Source: Porodaedalea pini (lineage: Eukaryota; Basidiomycota; Agaricomycetes; Hymenochaetales; Hymenochaetaceae). Taken from it: DNA of 64,000 bases. Below are positions 11,901-24,473 of this stretch, piece by piece. The position numbers were made by a program, and so were the translations under genes. Location: assembly GCA_002794775.1 (NCBI GenBank), contig NBAY01000091.1, forward strand, positions 62,001 to 126,000, in the 5' to 3' direction. Under the pieces are notes generated by a model that ran no database searches, had not been told where the DNA came from, and saw only the letters and a program-made list of their open reading frames with translations. Within the stretch, counting starts at the first letter, position 1. Each line of letters starts with the position of its first letter.

Positions 11901-13109
11901 TGATATAGGGACATGGAACTGGACGTAGTCGGACTGCTCGAGACAGATCTGCATGTGAGCTACTTCTCATACTCTTATGGAATGAACGTTGAAAATGAGA
12001 TCTAGCGTCCTGTCTATGGTAATCGCGATTTGTGAGTCTATGTCCTCCAGTATCACAGGATCCTCTAACTCTATGCAGGACCCGAGTAATGGCCGAGGAT
12101 CTAGGGTTTGTACGGACAGTCCTGTCGCACTCCTTCAGACACAAGAAACTAACATTTTGAACGTCAGTACGTGGACTTGGGTCCGGGCCCTAACCAGCAT
12201 ACTTGGGGTGCCGTGCTTCTTTCCAAGGTAAGAAATTTGCATTTCTGTACACGACGTGACACTGAGTATTCTCTTTAGTTTCCGATCATCAACTCCACCC
12301 ATCATCTTCTCCCGTCTCCGCACGGGGAGTTAGCTCCTGCAATCTCTGCTTTTCTGGACATCTATGGGATTGAGGTATTGGTCATCGTGGCTCATAATGG
12401 TCAAGGCAAGCTCTTTACTTCGCACAGCTGTGGAAAATTGTGTTTAATGCGTAAGAGCAGAAGAGGATCCTCTAGACAGGGAGTTACAGTCGACAGAGCT
12501 AGCCCGCATAATGAGGTCATCATTCCCAACGCCTGTCATATTTCTGGGCTATGTCGTGACAAGGCCTCATGCTCCTCGACGTACGTAGACAAGATTAAAC
12601 TTGTAACCAACGCGTACTTTAATTTGTTATTCTAGCATCTCCGTATAAGATCTTGGTAGAGGACGGTCGAGTGCACGACATAGATGCTGAGGATCTTGAT
12701 CGATGGTGAGTTGATCATGCCGAGTCTCGTCAGTGAAAAGCTTACCATTCGAATAGGTGCGAATACATTCTATATCGCGGCCTGTATCGAACATCATACT
12801 TGCGCATGTCCCGAGGTAAAGTCACAGACACAGAGTTGCAGATTGGGCAGTTTGTTGTCCCCCGCTTCGGACATCCCATCTCCGACGATTCAGAGAGCGC
12901 AAGATATTTGCGGATACATAAGGAGACTTTGGATACACCACACGTAAGACCTTTCATTCGCCTTCGCCTCACTCCCGAGTTGACAGTACATTTAGTGGTT
13001 CCCGATGGAATACTATGGCAATGAAAATACAGGGGGAAAGAATGGGCATTACTACCATGTTTTCGGCACTCCTCTTTACTACAACATTCCAGATGACGCA
13101 CTTCTGTAA
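8929..13109 (+). CDS. cwh43: Cwh43: PGAP2/FRAG1-like N-terminus fused to EEP-fold C-terminus
   Basis: Multi-pass ER/Golgi protein that introduces ceramide into GPI anchors. I model 21 exons (8929-9122, 9180-9238, 9294-9543, 9595-9612, 9669-9736, 9813-9910, 9970-10023, 10089-10284, 10346-10669, 10740-10796, 10853-11501, 11560-11850, 11909-11954, 12006-12031, 12079-12109, 12168-12227, 12279-12405, 12458-12580, 12636-12705, 12757-12943, 12996-13109). The frame stays open for 1013 residues. The first third is PGAP2-like ([12 protein letters not shown], then membrane helices), the middle is a second membrane block ([14 protein letters not shown]), and from about residue 700 there is an EEP domain ([22 protein letters not shown]). 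Two exons are tiny (18 and 26 nt), and intron 12406-12457 appears to start with GC. The exon 9970-10023 boundaries are the least certain. It converges with apl6, with 78 bp between the stops. Confidence 0.93.
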
Positions 13110-13187
13110 GCAAGTTGGATCTACATGTTTTCGTAACACAGGAGTTGTTTTCGCTACTGTATTGGCCGGCAATCCAGAATCCAACCT

Positions 13188-16100
13188 TCATTCTCCACTT
13201 CCTGACGAGATTTCACTGTTGCTGTTGTCGTCATCATCATCGCCGTCCGTATCTTCATCGGTAGCAGCGGCATGAGGGTCATGTAAGCCTGTTTCGCCGA
13301 GATCTGTATCGGTCCGTGAAAGCAATTCACCACCGTTTTCAACCTGCTCGACCTCGACTTCGCTCTCTTCGTCGTCATCGTCCTCCTCGCCCTCGCTTTC
13401 CGAATCGTCATAAAAATCATCCAGATTTTTCCATTGCCCTGTCCCGCCTTGCAGGTTAGGAGACGCACGATCAGTCGGCGTCAAAACGACTGGCGATGCA
13501 GCTCTGGTTGATACGTGACTTGGGCTAAACCCTCCTGCTCCCCCAGCCATACCAGAAAATGCGCGTTGACCCGCTAAGCTCGTCACAGGGACACTAGAGT
13601 ATTCTTCTTGGGAGTCGCGTAGAGATGAGTCGGTGCCCTCTTCCGGCCAGTCTGGTAAACGAAGACTTGATTCCAGTCCCGTGGGTCTACCCGTGATGAC
13701 CTGTAGAGAACCAAGGACATCGTCTTTACCTATAGATGTAAAGTCAGCACGCTACTATGAAGAGCCGAAGAATTGCGTGCCTTGGAAGAGCTCCCTTTGC
13801 TGCATCTCGAGCTTGCCCTCAAACAATATGAGTTTCACCTGTTCACGACGTAAAACTACGCCGCCTCGGTCAAACGATTCGCCCTCATCACTTGTATTGC
13901 CATCGCCATCTGTGCTGCCATTCGTATGTTGCAAATGAGGCGCGACGCCGACAAGAAGAGCGCTTAGCAAGCGCGCCCGATCGCGCACGTCGTAATTCGA
14001 GTCGTAACGAGCGAGCGAGAAGACATATTTCGTAAGGAGTGTGAATGAGCGATGGTAAGATGTGGATAACACCTGCAGCTTTGCAGCTAGAGTGAGCAAC
14101 TGGAGCTTGACGATAGAGGCCTAATTGAAAGTCAGGCTCGCCACTTGCGATGCAATAAAGCGAATAGTTTACTTCAGTGGGAAATGTTTTGGCGACCCTG
14201 CGCAGCACATCTGGAGCCCACCAAGCGACACCATAGAGACCGCCGCCTTCTGTCTTAGTTTCGTCCTGCAGTTCTGCACCTAGTGCTGCGTATTGCCCCA
14301 CGAGCCACACAACGCAGGCCCGTGCTGATGCGTGTTGTATCTCATCTATCCTGCTAGCGAGGTCTGCTATTATGCGCAGAGGAGAATGGCCGTTAGACAA
14401 TGATGGAGACGCTTGGGAACGTGTTTGAAGGCGAGCCTGGACAAGAGCCTTCAGGACGAGGACGGAGGCGGATACGGTTGATTCTGGAGCAATTGAGATT
14501 GGGGCATGACACATCTGGTTTAAAAATACGAGATAACAACTTACCGGGACCATGTTTTATAAAATCCATGAGCGCAGAAAGACATTGATCGGCAGAGTCC
14601 GGTATTACTTTTGCACACAACCCGATAGCCTGGATGGAATCCGAAACAATCATCGCGTCTGGATCATCTGCATATACCTAAAAGAGTCATGGGCACAGAG
14701 GAACCAAAGATGATGAAGGGTAGTGACCCACCACGAATTCTCGTAACAGTACTTGGCAATTCTCTGATGAAAGAAGCTTTAGCAGGATGCGAAGTTTCAA
14801 TCGCTTCGTCTCCCGCAGGTCTATTGTGCGGATGAGGAAACGGGAGTAATAGGATGAAAATAGCCACTACAAATCCCATGTATCAGTACTCCAGCCGTTT
14901 AGACCGTGGTTGGATCACTACGCACGGGATATTCATGGATAATGACGACGATATTCGCCAAAACGACACGTTCAACTTCCTTTGCCATAGGAAGGAGCCG
15001 AAGAAGGGGACCAACTACCTTGTCGAGCTGCGAAGTTGGAGCAAGGTAAAAGAAAACGCGAGTGACCGCCATGACCACCTGCGCAGAGAAAATAATCGAA
15101 GATCGAGATTAGAAGACAAGACCGACGATTAGTGATGATGGTTCGTACAGCGGGATTACGTGACATGAGGAGAGGCTCAGAACTTGACAAAAGAAGCTGC
15201 AAATCTGGATCGACATCTTCGCCTTCTTCCTCCGACTTGTTGCTTGATGAATTGGCCGCACTTGGCTTTGGAAGCATACTCCGTGCATATCGAGCCAAAA
15301 GCTCAAGGACATTCACCTGTCCCCATGAATCAGTGTCAAGGAGCATACGGCAGAGGCGGCGATAGTGAGTATGGAGTAGATCCAGACGGGTTGGACATAT
15401 CGCCTGGAAGGCTACTGCGACAGAGCCAATTGACAAGGGAGATTTATCTTTGAGGAGAGTAGAGACAATAGGTATGAGTGATGGGAGGTGTCCAGGGTCC
15501 ATGCTAGATGACAGCCATGATGGCAATTGTTTCATTGAGTTCAGGTCGTATGAGACGGAATAAATGGTATACACCTGTAGCACTTTATGACGGCAAGCGC
15601 CGCTGCCTTACGAACATACGGACTGGGATCGGTTGAGCACTTCTTGACGGCAAGAATGACTATGTTTCCAACCATGGGGACATTGATCCCGCTGAGCACG
15701 CGGAGAGCCATCGCGCGAATAAGTGGGTTCGAATCTGCTAAGTCGCGTTGGAATGTGTTGATGCTGAGCAATGCAAGGTCTGGCTCCGTTTCCGCATAAC
15801 GTAGGAGAAAGATATACACGAGCTTTCGAATTTCAAGATTAGACGAAGCAACATTCTTGACGACAGAAGGGAAGAAATCTGAGACGTTGCGCCCCTTCGA
15901 AATGAGCTGCGGCGCAAGCACATGTCAATCGACAGTTACTTTCTCGGCGCGTCGAAGTGTGCTTACAGCTATGAGAGTCTTCAGAGCATCGAGCTTCTCG
16001 CGGTCACTATTGGCATCCAGCTGTCGACGGACGTTGCGGACTTTATCCTCAGATACGTCAAAATAGGCTGCGCCAGGACCTCGCGCAATGGCAAGCTCGC

Positions 16101-16191
16101 GAGTGTGCTCAATGAAGCTCTCTTGAATGCGCGCGCCCAGCCGGGAGGTATTTTCTGTGATGGCGTTTAAGTTGAGGTTGAGGCCGGCCAT
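13188..16191 (-). CDS. apl6: AP-3 adaptor complex subunit beta
   Basis: Large subunit of the AP-3 coat that sorts cargo from Golgi/endosomes to the vacuole. Exons on the minus strand: 16191-15967, 15906-15575, 15503-15149, 15078-14926, 14866-14732, 14677-14545, 14483-14173, 14120-13781, 13729-13188, totalling 841 residues. The N-terminal start resembles AP-3 beta ([17 protein letters not shown]), followed by HEAT-like adaptin repeats ([35 protein letters not shown]). The last 130 residues are an acidic Asp/Glu/Ser tail, as in the AP-3 beta hinge. The ear domain seems short or absent. The last intron (13780-13730) begins with GC rather than GT, and a read-through would meet a stop. The CobW gene lies upstream on the same strand. 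Confidence 0.93.
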
Positions 16192-16373
16192 TTATGCCAC
16201 TTTGCCAGGTACTTGGAGACCCAGAGATGTCGACTTGAAGATAGCGTGCCAGTCGCGTCTGATGCACGTGAACACCAAATACCTGAAAATACGAGTTATA
16301 CGGCTACATACTACTATGCTAGCCTCGCAATCCTCCATGAACTCCCTTCTACTTCGTTGGTATAAAAATGCTT

Positions 16374-17673
16374 CTATCGCACGTCTGCGCCAATGGCTTT
16401 CGCAAATTTCGAAGTAAATCTTCTCATTTCCCCACGTTCTCCCATAACGGTCAACAGCACATCTGCTTCCTGCTCCGAGTCCGGCTTTGAGCCGTTCAAG
16501 ACTCCTTCTGCAGTCGCGCGTGGAGTCAGCTCGAGCCTTCCAAATGCCCAATTAACTATAAAGTTTGTCGGAGAGGTAGCGCTTGAAGATGCAAGCCGGA
16601 TGAAGCCCTTCACTCTCCAGATACTTTCCTTGGGCAGCGTAGCTAATGCAGAAGCAAGTACACCTTCATTCAAAACAGGTTCATCTGTTCGCGCCTGTTC
16701 GTCCAAGTGAGAATGCACATGGAGATCTTCACAAGTGCACGATTGCAAATGGAGCGGGGATACGCCTCGCCATACCGTCAACGTCTGGACCTCGTCGTGG
16801 TGCGTGCCATCCTGTACATGTAACGATGGGTCGGAGAAGAGTTTCGTGTCTAAACCGAAGATTAGACCAGGATCTACGCCGTTTCGCCCATTACACTTGA
16901 TCTTCGGTGTAAGGTCGTTTAAGTTATGCAGATGATCCAGGACAACATCAAGTTGACGCTCCGAAACGTGCTCCCATTTATTCTGAGTATATTGGTCAGC
17001 CGGGCGAACTATTTTTCCTGCATACGTGAAACCATACGATTAAAATGATGTCGGTATAGCTTGCCTGCATTCTGGCTGTCGGGCTCGTATCTTCGTAGCC
17101 AGTAAAATTTTCCGCATCGATGACCGTAGCGATAGCATCAAGCTTCAGGGCCCCATCTGTCTCTCGTTCGAGCTCTCGAATCTGGAATGCAAGCGTAGCG
17201 GGGAAGGCCGAGCCTCTATATAGCGGCGTCGATGATGCGTCCCAGGGCTTCGTAGAATGCAACTCACGATGTCTCTATAAATATTCGATCTGGACTGTAC
17301 TTGTCTGGTTACATCAGTTGGCAGTTGGAAGTCGACCCCGCCCGAACTAAGTAAGATGACAGTAGCTTACCTTTTATTTCGAGAAGGGCAGTCTTCATTT
17401 GACCGATAAGGATGCAACACCTAAAGTCGTGCGCAGTGAGGTCGAGAGCGCCGTCGATGAAGTAAGGAAAACGAACAGGCATCCGTTGAGGATTTCGCTA
17501 ACAGCAGTTAGATTAGACTGCTTGGCGAGCTGACTGTCAACTCGAACATCTCCGAATTCGTTCTTGAGCAGGCATGCCTTGTAGCCCTTGGGCAAAGATG
17601 CAAGCAAACCTAAAATCGTCGTCGTCTTTCCAGCACCAACAAAGCCTGTGAAGACAGTGATTGGAATGGACAT
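16374..17673 (-). CDS. CobW/COG0523 GTPase (ZNG1-type metallochaperone)
   Basis: G3E-family GTPase, in eukaryotes tied to zinc delivery to methionine aminopeptidase. Exons: 17673-17477, 17420-17371, 17304-17268, 17215-17038, 16982-16374, for 356 residues. The start is chosen at MSIPITVFTGF, which places the Walker A motif GAGKTT at residues 11-16. The metal-binding CxCC motif (GCLCC) is at about 64-68, split by the first intron. ETSG, a Walker B-like TVIDAENF and the NKWE nucleotide-specificity motif follow. The C-terminal CobW_C domain covers about 255-356 (VKGFIRL). It shares a 203-bp divergent promoter with the Zn2Cys6 gene. The first G-loop residue set is GFVGAGKTT instead of the more usual GFLGAGKTT, a mild change. 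Confidence 0.9.
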
Positions 17674-17876
17674 TAAGGTTGACTTTGAGCACAGACACTG
17701 TATCCGAGTTACATTAGAAAGTGTATCGAACTCGAAGGAGTACAAAACTCTGTTGCATTTGGAAACGTCTCAAACAGAAGTAAACACTAAAGACTAGCCC
17801 CTCTTCTCGACGCTGTCGCCCCCCGCCCACGCTTCTGCTCGTCGTTGGCGCTCGGTTCTGTCGTAGCAGTCCAGTC
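17674..17876. promoter_or_regulatory. Divergent promoter between CobW and Zn2Cys6 genes
   Basis: 203 bp separate the two start codons on opposite strands. No TATA element is obvious; pyrimidine-rich stretches lie on the plus side. Coregulation is an inference from distance only. Confidence 0.45.
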
Positions 17877-20800
17877 ATGTCTCACCAAGATCGTCCTGAC
17901 TTGAATATCACACCGACCATATCGTCCGCGCTCGCCATGGAGCAACAGCAACAGCAACAGCAGTCTCCACTCACACCACACCACGATGGCCAGCAGCCTC
18001 CCAGCGCAGGAGGAGGTAACCGCAAGCGCAAGAAAGTGGCCACCGATGGCGACGAGGGAGCGGCAATGAGCGAGCCACGGCGGCTGCGCCGTTCGCATGA
18101 AGCTTGTGCGCGGTGCAGGAGCAAGAAAATCAAGGCAAGTGCCGTTCGGTTCAGACCGACATCCAACCGGCAAACTCCCTAACTCCTCTCGACAGTGCGA
18201 CTCGAAACACCCGCGCTGTACAGCGTGCGCGACGGCGGGCGTGCAGTGCAATCAGGAGGACAGACACAGAAAGACACTCACGCCCCGGGGTCATGTTGAG
18301 AAAATCGAGCGGCAGCTTCTTCAGTGCCAGGCCCTTCTTCGCAGACACATACCTGGCTTTTCTCTTGAGGATCTTGACAACATTCTCGTCCATGAGGGCA
18401 TTGAAATTGAGCCTTCGAACGAAGATATCGCCGACGCTTTTCAGCTCCAAGCCGCCAATGGCGCTAGACCGTATCATGAAGGACCACCCCCGCCTATGTC
18501 GTCGAAGGGTTACCCATACCCTCCGCCTCATATAATGCACCCTGGCTATCCGCCTATGGGCTTGGCTCCGCCTGGCTATCCCCCACCTGGGCCTTACCCT
18601 CCTATGGGAATGGCGCCAGGTGCAATGTACGACCCCCGCATCCACCCCGCTTTTCAACATCCTCATGTGCCGCCGCCGCCGCCGACGCCTGCTGCCTCTC
18701 AAGCTCGTGCGGACATCGACATCAAGGGACAGGATCCCCAGGCGAATGATATGTCTAATGATCAGGTACGCTCATTTTTGTCATCATTTTTTTTGTTTGT
18801 TTAAAACATTCGAGTATCAGGCACTTGCCAAGAACTTTGGTGTCTCTCCGCAAATCGTTACAGAGGCTAAGCTAGGCATCGCACCTGTTGTCGCAGAAAT
18901 GGAAGATTTGGCAGTAGGCTCTGGTGGTCTCTCGTCCGGTCGTGATCGCGACCTAACGGAAACTCAACCTCCCCGAGAAACAAAGAACTGGACCTGCGCG
19001 AAAATGCAGCACTTCAGCGCCGCTCATCCCCGCAGTCATGCTCGCGATGTCCTTGTCTGGCTTCCGAAAGATCGCCAAAGGACCATGCACATCGTACAGG
19101 TCTACTTCAGCTATCTCAACTTTCATCGGCCGGTGTTGCAGAGAGGCAGGTTTCAGAAGCAACTGGACACCCTTTATGAAGGGGGCCCTCAGACATACGA
19201 TCCTGGCTATGTCTGCTGCTTGTATCTCGTATTGGCTCTCGGTACTATGAGCGAACTCAACAAGGCTGCAGGAAATGCGCTAGATGACTCTATGGATATG
19301 AGTTTGAAGAAAATCCTAGCGCCGGGTTGGCCGGAGCACGAAGAGTTCTTTGAACGTGCTTTGGCGGTGAAACCAGATCTCAGAATGACGATCACGAGTC
19401 TGCAAGCGTTAATTCTTCTACATTGGTACCTATATACAGAGGTGTGCTTCCAACACTACTAAAGTGTCTTTCTCCGCGACTGACTCATTGACCCTATCAG
19501 CGTCAGCAGCGATCGCTTTGGCGTTTGGTAGGAAGCCTAGTCCGAGTAGCTGTTGAGCTTGGTCTGCATCATAATCCTGTGCAACAAGGACAAACCTTCA
19601 CAGATGACGAGTCGCAGTTGCGCATTCGCCTATGGTCTATTGTTATGATCCACGACCGTGGGACATCTATTCTTCTTGGTCGCCCGCTGGCCATCTCGCC
19701 AGCCGATACAAGCACGCCGCATCCGTCGCGCGGCAAGCTTGTTGAGTTCTCCGAGCATTTCTTTCTCTCTGCACCTGTTGCCGAAATTCAAGCGGATATC
19801 GTGAATGCCCTTTACTCACCCACTCGCCACACTGAAGAAGCGATCATGAGAAATGCTACGCGAATCATCAAAGGCATGGTCGAATTTCGCAAGCAACTTC
19901 CAGAAAGTTACACGCACTTTTTCGGGGGAACAGAGACATGGACAATAGAGGAGAAGAGGAAGCTCGTCGAAGAAATAACAGAAGATCAAGGCTTGACGTT
20001 GTTGAAGGTCGGCATCGCTCGAATTTTGCTTTTGAGAGCGCTATTCAGCTCTCACGAGCTTCCTTACCCTCAGCGGCGCAAAGCGCTGACAGATGGTGAG
20101 TCACTTGATCAGCACTCCTCGATCGCTTCCTGATTTGTCCGTCTTGCAGCAATTGTCGCATCACACAACATCATTGTTGTACATTATACTCTTATCAAGT
20201 TTGCAGACATTGCTTTCTTCGTTTCGCCTATCCCTCTGCATATCGCGGCCATGGTGATTCTGTACGGGCAGATGTCCCAGTGCGATCGCCTTCCACGCGA
20301 GGTTGCTGTCGAGGACATATGGTACGCACTCGACATGCTGCCACGTTTCCGCTGGCGCTGGGAGCGGAAGGACATGAATGGCGGTCACCCGCTCATTGAA
20401 AAGCTTGCGGAGAAGGTATTGGGTCTAAGCCTTGGTGACATGAAGCGGTCGGGGACACCGGTGCTGATTTCTGAAGATGACTGGGAAGCGAGCAGCCCGA
20501 CGGGTGCCGGGTCGATGTCGCCGACAGTGGGTCCTTTGTCGTCGCCGAAGCACTCACGTGCACCATTTTCCGGATCGTATATGGGTTCGAGCTCTTCAGG
20601 TGATATGGATGGCAGAACTCTCGCCGCATTGCCCGCTGGTTGGTTCTGGCCGATGGACCCAGAGAACCCTGTCGAGCTCCCGACGGACCAAGCACAGATA
20701 GCTGTCCAGCAGCAAATGTCTCCTCAGCCCTACCAGCCTATCGGTACGATTGGTTGTCAGCCGTCCCAAGAAGCCTACATACTGGAAGAGAAGGATCCAG

Positions 20801-20945
20801 CTGTGACGAAGTCCCTCATGCAGAACTACATGAATCGAGTAGGTCCTTTCATTTTCTGAGAATATTATTGTACTGTGCAATTACTAAGTTAGCTCTGCAG
20901 ATGGATTGGGCTCACGGACATCCTGTAGTGCCTGGTTCGTCGTAA
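17877..20945 (+). CDS. Zn2Cys6 fungal-specific transcription factor
   Basis: Nuclear DNA-binding regulator. Exons: 17877-18134, 18196-18765, 18821-19441, 19501-20095, 20150-20838, 20901-20945, for 925 residues. The binuclear cluster is complete with Cys at 77, 80, 87, 94, 97 and 104 (CX2CX6CX6CX2CX6C). It is interrupted after the sixth spacer residue by an intron that starts GCAAGT, a consensus GC-AG intron. Before the cluster there is a Gln run and a basic KRKK signal; after it a Pro/Gly/Tyr-rich stretch (repeats of PGYPP type). The middle holds the fungal_trans domain (about 330-600; GLHHNP, RLWSIVMIHDR, LGRPLAI). The C-terminus is Ser/Pro-rich. The target genes and inducer cannot be told from the sequence. 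Confidence 0.93.
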
Positions 20946-21501
20946 GGTTGGATCGCGTTCGGCCAATTTTGATTTTTTCTGTAGTCTGAGTCATATGACA
21001 CATGCTTCGCATTCGATTTACTTGTTTTATATTAGCTTCGTTCTTTCTGTTCGCTTTACTTTTCCCCTTGTACTTTCCAAGTACGATTTTCTGTGTAAAG
21101 TATGTCTTCTGAAAGTTTTACTCCGTCATTATTATTCGGTTGTGCTTGTGATGGTAATGGATTATTTTCTGACATTATTCATGTCTTCATGTGGGATGCA
21201 GACTCTTCGACAAAGATATTCGTTCTACAACTGGTCAATTAGGACATCAAATACCGACGAGACACAACACGAACAAACTTAAGAATATGTAACGTAAATA
21301 TGGACTTTACTAATTTATACAAGAATGAAGGCGTAGATTATAGAGGATCATCCAGCCCGTGTCCATCATTGTTTACCAGGAGTATTATGTAGTAATCGTC
21401 CCGAACTCCAACACCAATATTGCTCGACCTATCACCGGTTAAACGCTCCGGAAAGTCATTGTCAACCAGAGGAGATACCCTTCGATCTCGCTTTTTCAAC
21501 T
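20946..21501. other. Intergenic, convergent 3' flanks
   Basis: Between the stops of the Zn2Cys6 gene and the WC-2-like gene. T-rich on the plus strand, consistent with two 3' UTRs. I see no gene or repeat in it. Confidence 0.6.
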
Positions 21502-23918
21502 TCAACTAAAGTACGGCATCTGTATGCTAGGCGTCGTTTCCACAAAGCCAAAAGTTGACGAAACAGGACCAGCACTTAAGTTCGCACCAGGGTGGCCGAG
21601 CGCCCGAGTAGACGAGAACCCATTTGATCGCGAATGTTCCTCGCCCGAATTAATGACAGGCGTTTGCGCAGGCCACGGTTGTGTGCTTTCCCTATGGTCT
21701 GCCGCTTTGTGTGCCTCATAAACAGTCGTCGTAACGGCAAAATCAGGCTGCACGCGAGAATGCTTGTTCGATGATGCCTCCTTCTCCTTGTCCCTCCTCT
21801 TTCGGGAAACGATACCATCTTTCTTGGCTCGAGAACGAGAGAATCGAAGGCCACATCTAACGTATGAAGGAACACGTCAGCCGGTATGAAAATTTTGACA
21901 GGAATTTTTGAAACCGTACGCATTACACAAATCCTTCTTTCCGCTGGGCCCCTTTCTCCACTCGGGGCTGTGAGTGGTTTGGCAGTGAGCGCACTGTGCC
22001 ACGCCCGCAGGCGGGCTTCCTTGGCCTCTTCCGCAACCATTATACCGTTCCTTTGTTGGACGGTCTTTGCCCACGCTAGCAAGTTTCTCAGCATCATGTG
22101 AGGAACTACGAGACCCCTCATCGCTGACACGGGCCGCATGACTTGTAGAAGGCGTAGCCGATAAGGCCATCGGTCCTGCACCGTCAGATATCGGATTCGT
22201 TCCCGCCGCATGCGACGTCTGGGCACGCATGTCACTCGTCCGGGCAGTGATGGGAAGAGATTTTTCTACGAATTGCAGCTCGCTGTGCCATTGACCCTGA
22301 AGAAGGACATTGCCTGCGCGTGCGAGATCGCACTCAAGTTGAGTATGAATCGCCGAAGAAGAGTTAGACGGTCGTGTACCTCTATGGTCGCTCCACGTAT
22401 AATGATCCTGCTGCTGCTGTGATTGCGACTGACCATCGACCCATTGCTGTACGTAAGTCTGTGAAACCAAGTCTTGCTGCGACTCAGCAATCATTGAGCC
22501 GTCATATACTTGGTTGCCAGCATCCCCCATCTCGCCGAGCTCCGTGCCAGAGACTTGCGACAATTGCTGATTTCTCTGGTTTTGCAGCGAGGAATAAGCG
22601 TGTATCGTGTCCAGATACGCGCCATTGACCTTGTGACAGGCAAAAATAATAGTACCTATATTATCTCGTAAATCAACAGCAAACTAAACGCATGGAGGAA
22701 GTTGCTAACCATGTGGGATGAATATGCTTTCCACTTGAACGGTTTTAGAGCCCTCAGTCGTTTGCAGTCTGACAGTCTGTATACTTTTATACCGTCTTGT
22801 GCAACTCGTTCTTGCATCGTCGCCGCCTCCGTTTCCCATTGAATACCCTATCTGGACGTCCTGAGCGAGTTGCGCCAGATCATCCGCAGTTGGTAAGATA
22901 TAGCCTGTCTGGAACAATGCCGAATCAGGAGGCCACGAGAGAACAAGGGGTCGATCTGGCTGGTTTCTGAAGATTTGAAGGACACGTAAAGAGGGGTCGC
23001 AACTGATTTCAAAGCTTTTTGGAACTGGCATTGTAGTCTCGCAGAGACGTTGGTACAGTGCACATACTTGCTGTTTATCATCTCCCGAGTAAGCGGGATG
23101 GTCAAATTATTACGAGGGCAGACCCACCTCTTCTTCAAATCCATAAGTGCTGCACCAGTTAGACCATCCTGTCTTGTGAAACTCGTCATTGTCAGCCCGG
23201 GGAGCGATGTCTACGGCGGCATGAATAAAGCAAAGAACGAGGCCATTCGCGACGCAGTTAACCACGAGATAGACGGCCATGTAGTCCGTATCGATAGCTA
23301 TGCGTTCGGCAGGGAAAGTGGGTGGATACGGTAGAGAGCTATCTGACCAACCGAGTAGACGACGGACACGACTAAGGCGGCAGTATCGGACGCTGTGGTT
23401 TGAGATAAGACACGTATCCGTCTACGACACACATGTCCAATTCGATTGAGAATAGTCACTAACCGAGTTACACTGCCATGCAAGGTTCGCTCCTCCAGAA
23501 CATTGCCCAAGTCTCGCTGGGCGGATTCCTTTTCATCTGGATGAACGAAATCTAATAACGCGCAGTCAAGGATTCGTGGTGCCTGATCTTGCAAATGATG
23601 TCTGAGGACGGGGTCCAGGACGAGGAACTGCAGCGAAGTCGTAAGGAGGGCCCAGTCTATTGCTCTGAGTCAGTTCTTCATTATATCATAATCAACGTTG
23701 GGAGGGGATGACCCACAGCACCGTGTTTGACCGACTTTAGGCAACGCAGTTCGTTCCGGAGGAGGGGGAGCAGTTAGAATCCCACTGGCCGTCGGAGATT
23801 GGCAGCGCCCGGGAGGGGCGGCCGAACGAACGTGGTTGGCTTCGAGATGCAAATGATGCTGCGAGTTGTTGTGATAGACCGAGACAGGGCTCTGAGGAGA
23901 TCTCGAGGTAAGGTCCAT
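21502..23918 (-). CDS. wc-2-like: White-collar-2-like PAS/GATA factor
   Basis: Partner of the blue-light receptor WC-1 in fungi; binds light-response promoters. Exons: 23918-23717, 23656-23464, 23392-23128, 23037-22710, 22655-21920, 21856-21502, for 692 residues. A PAS domain spans about 70-260 (LLTTSLQFLVLD, LLDFVHPDEKESAQRDL, then a C-terminal strand with TIIFACHKV at the exon 4-5 joint). The GATA finger has Cys at 551, 554, 573 and 576 with an 18-residue loop (the WC-type CX2CX18CX2C, not the 17-residue AreA type), followed by a basic tail. The finger is split by an intron inside CNAC. Between the two domains is a long Ser/Gln-rich linker. The start at 23918 is the first ATG giving the PAS-linked frame. 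No LOV cysteine motif is seen, as expected for WC-2. Confidence 0.92.
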
Positions 23919-24473
23919 CGAGGACAAAAATGATAATAAGGGTAGAGTAAAGCTAGAGAAGAGAGAATGACATAGAGGAGGTGAAAGGAGCGGCAATGTG
24001 TGAGCGGTGTCGGCGACACTGGACAGCGAGCGATGTTTCGGAAACCCGCCGTGTCAACCTCTGGCGTTACGTAGTTCCGGAGCGCTCCTACTCGAAAAAA
24101 AAGTATACCAGTCGGACGCACCGCCACGCCACCGCCGCCGCCGTATGCGTTTGAGTTGACGTGTCGACGACGAGGAGAGGCTGCTAGTCACTATGTACGA
24201 ATATGGCAGGAGGCATGAGCGGAGAGTGATCGAAACAAATAAGTTTAGACGAGATCTACGCGAAAGGCTGTGCTCTTCCTCCGATCTACTTCTTCCGTAG
24301 GCCTCAGACTGAGTGCAGTACAAAATCCAAAGCTTTACTTAAGTTAGCCGACGACACACAACATATAGTGCCCAATGGCCATGCGTTTTACTAATGCATA
24401 ATAATCATTATTGCATGCTATGAAGACGCCATGTGTACTCTAAAGCTCAACCCAACCACACAATGTTCTCGTA
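23919..24473. other. Intergenic between WC-2-like gene and citrate synthase
   Basis: Holds the 5' flank of the WC-2-like gene and the 3' flank of citrate synthase (both minus strand). A stretch rich in CGCC(G) units lies near 24118-24145. No coding potential or RNA gene seen. Confidence 0.5.

Noticed and set aside
18135..18195. Coding continuation of exon 1 of the Zn2Cys6 gene
   Set aside because: Reading on runs into a stop at 18181-18183 and destroys the zinc cluster; removing 18135-18195 as a GC-AG intron completes the six-cysteine motif exactly.
16374..20945. CobW, Zn2Cys6 and neighbours as a metal-homeostasis cluster
   Set aside because: Only the divergent promoter links the first two genes; AP-3 beta, WC-2 and citrate synthase have no shared metal role, so a cluster is not supported.
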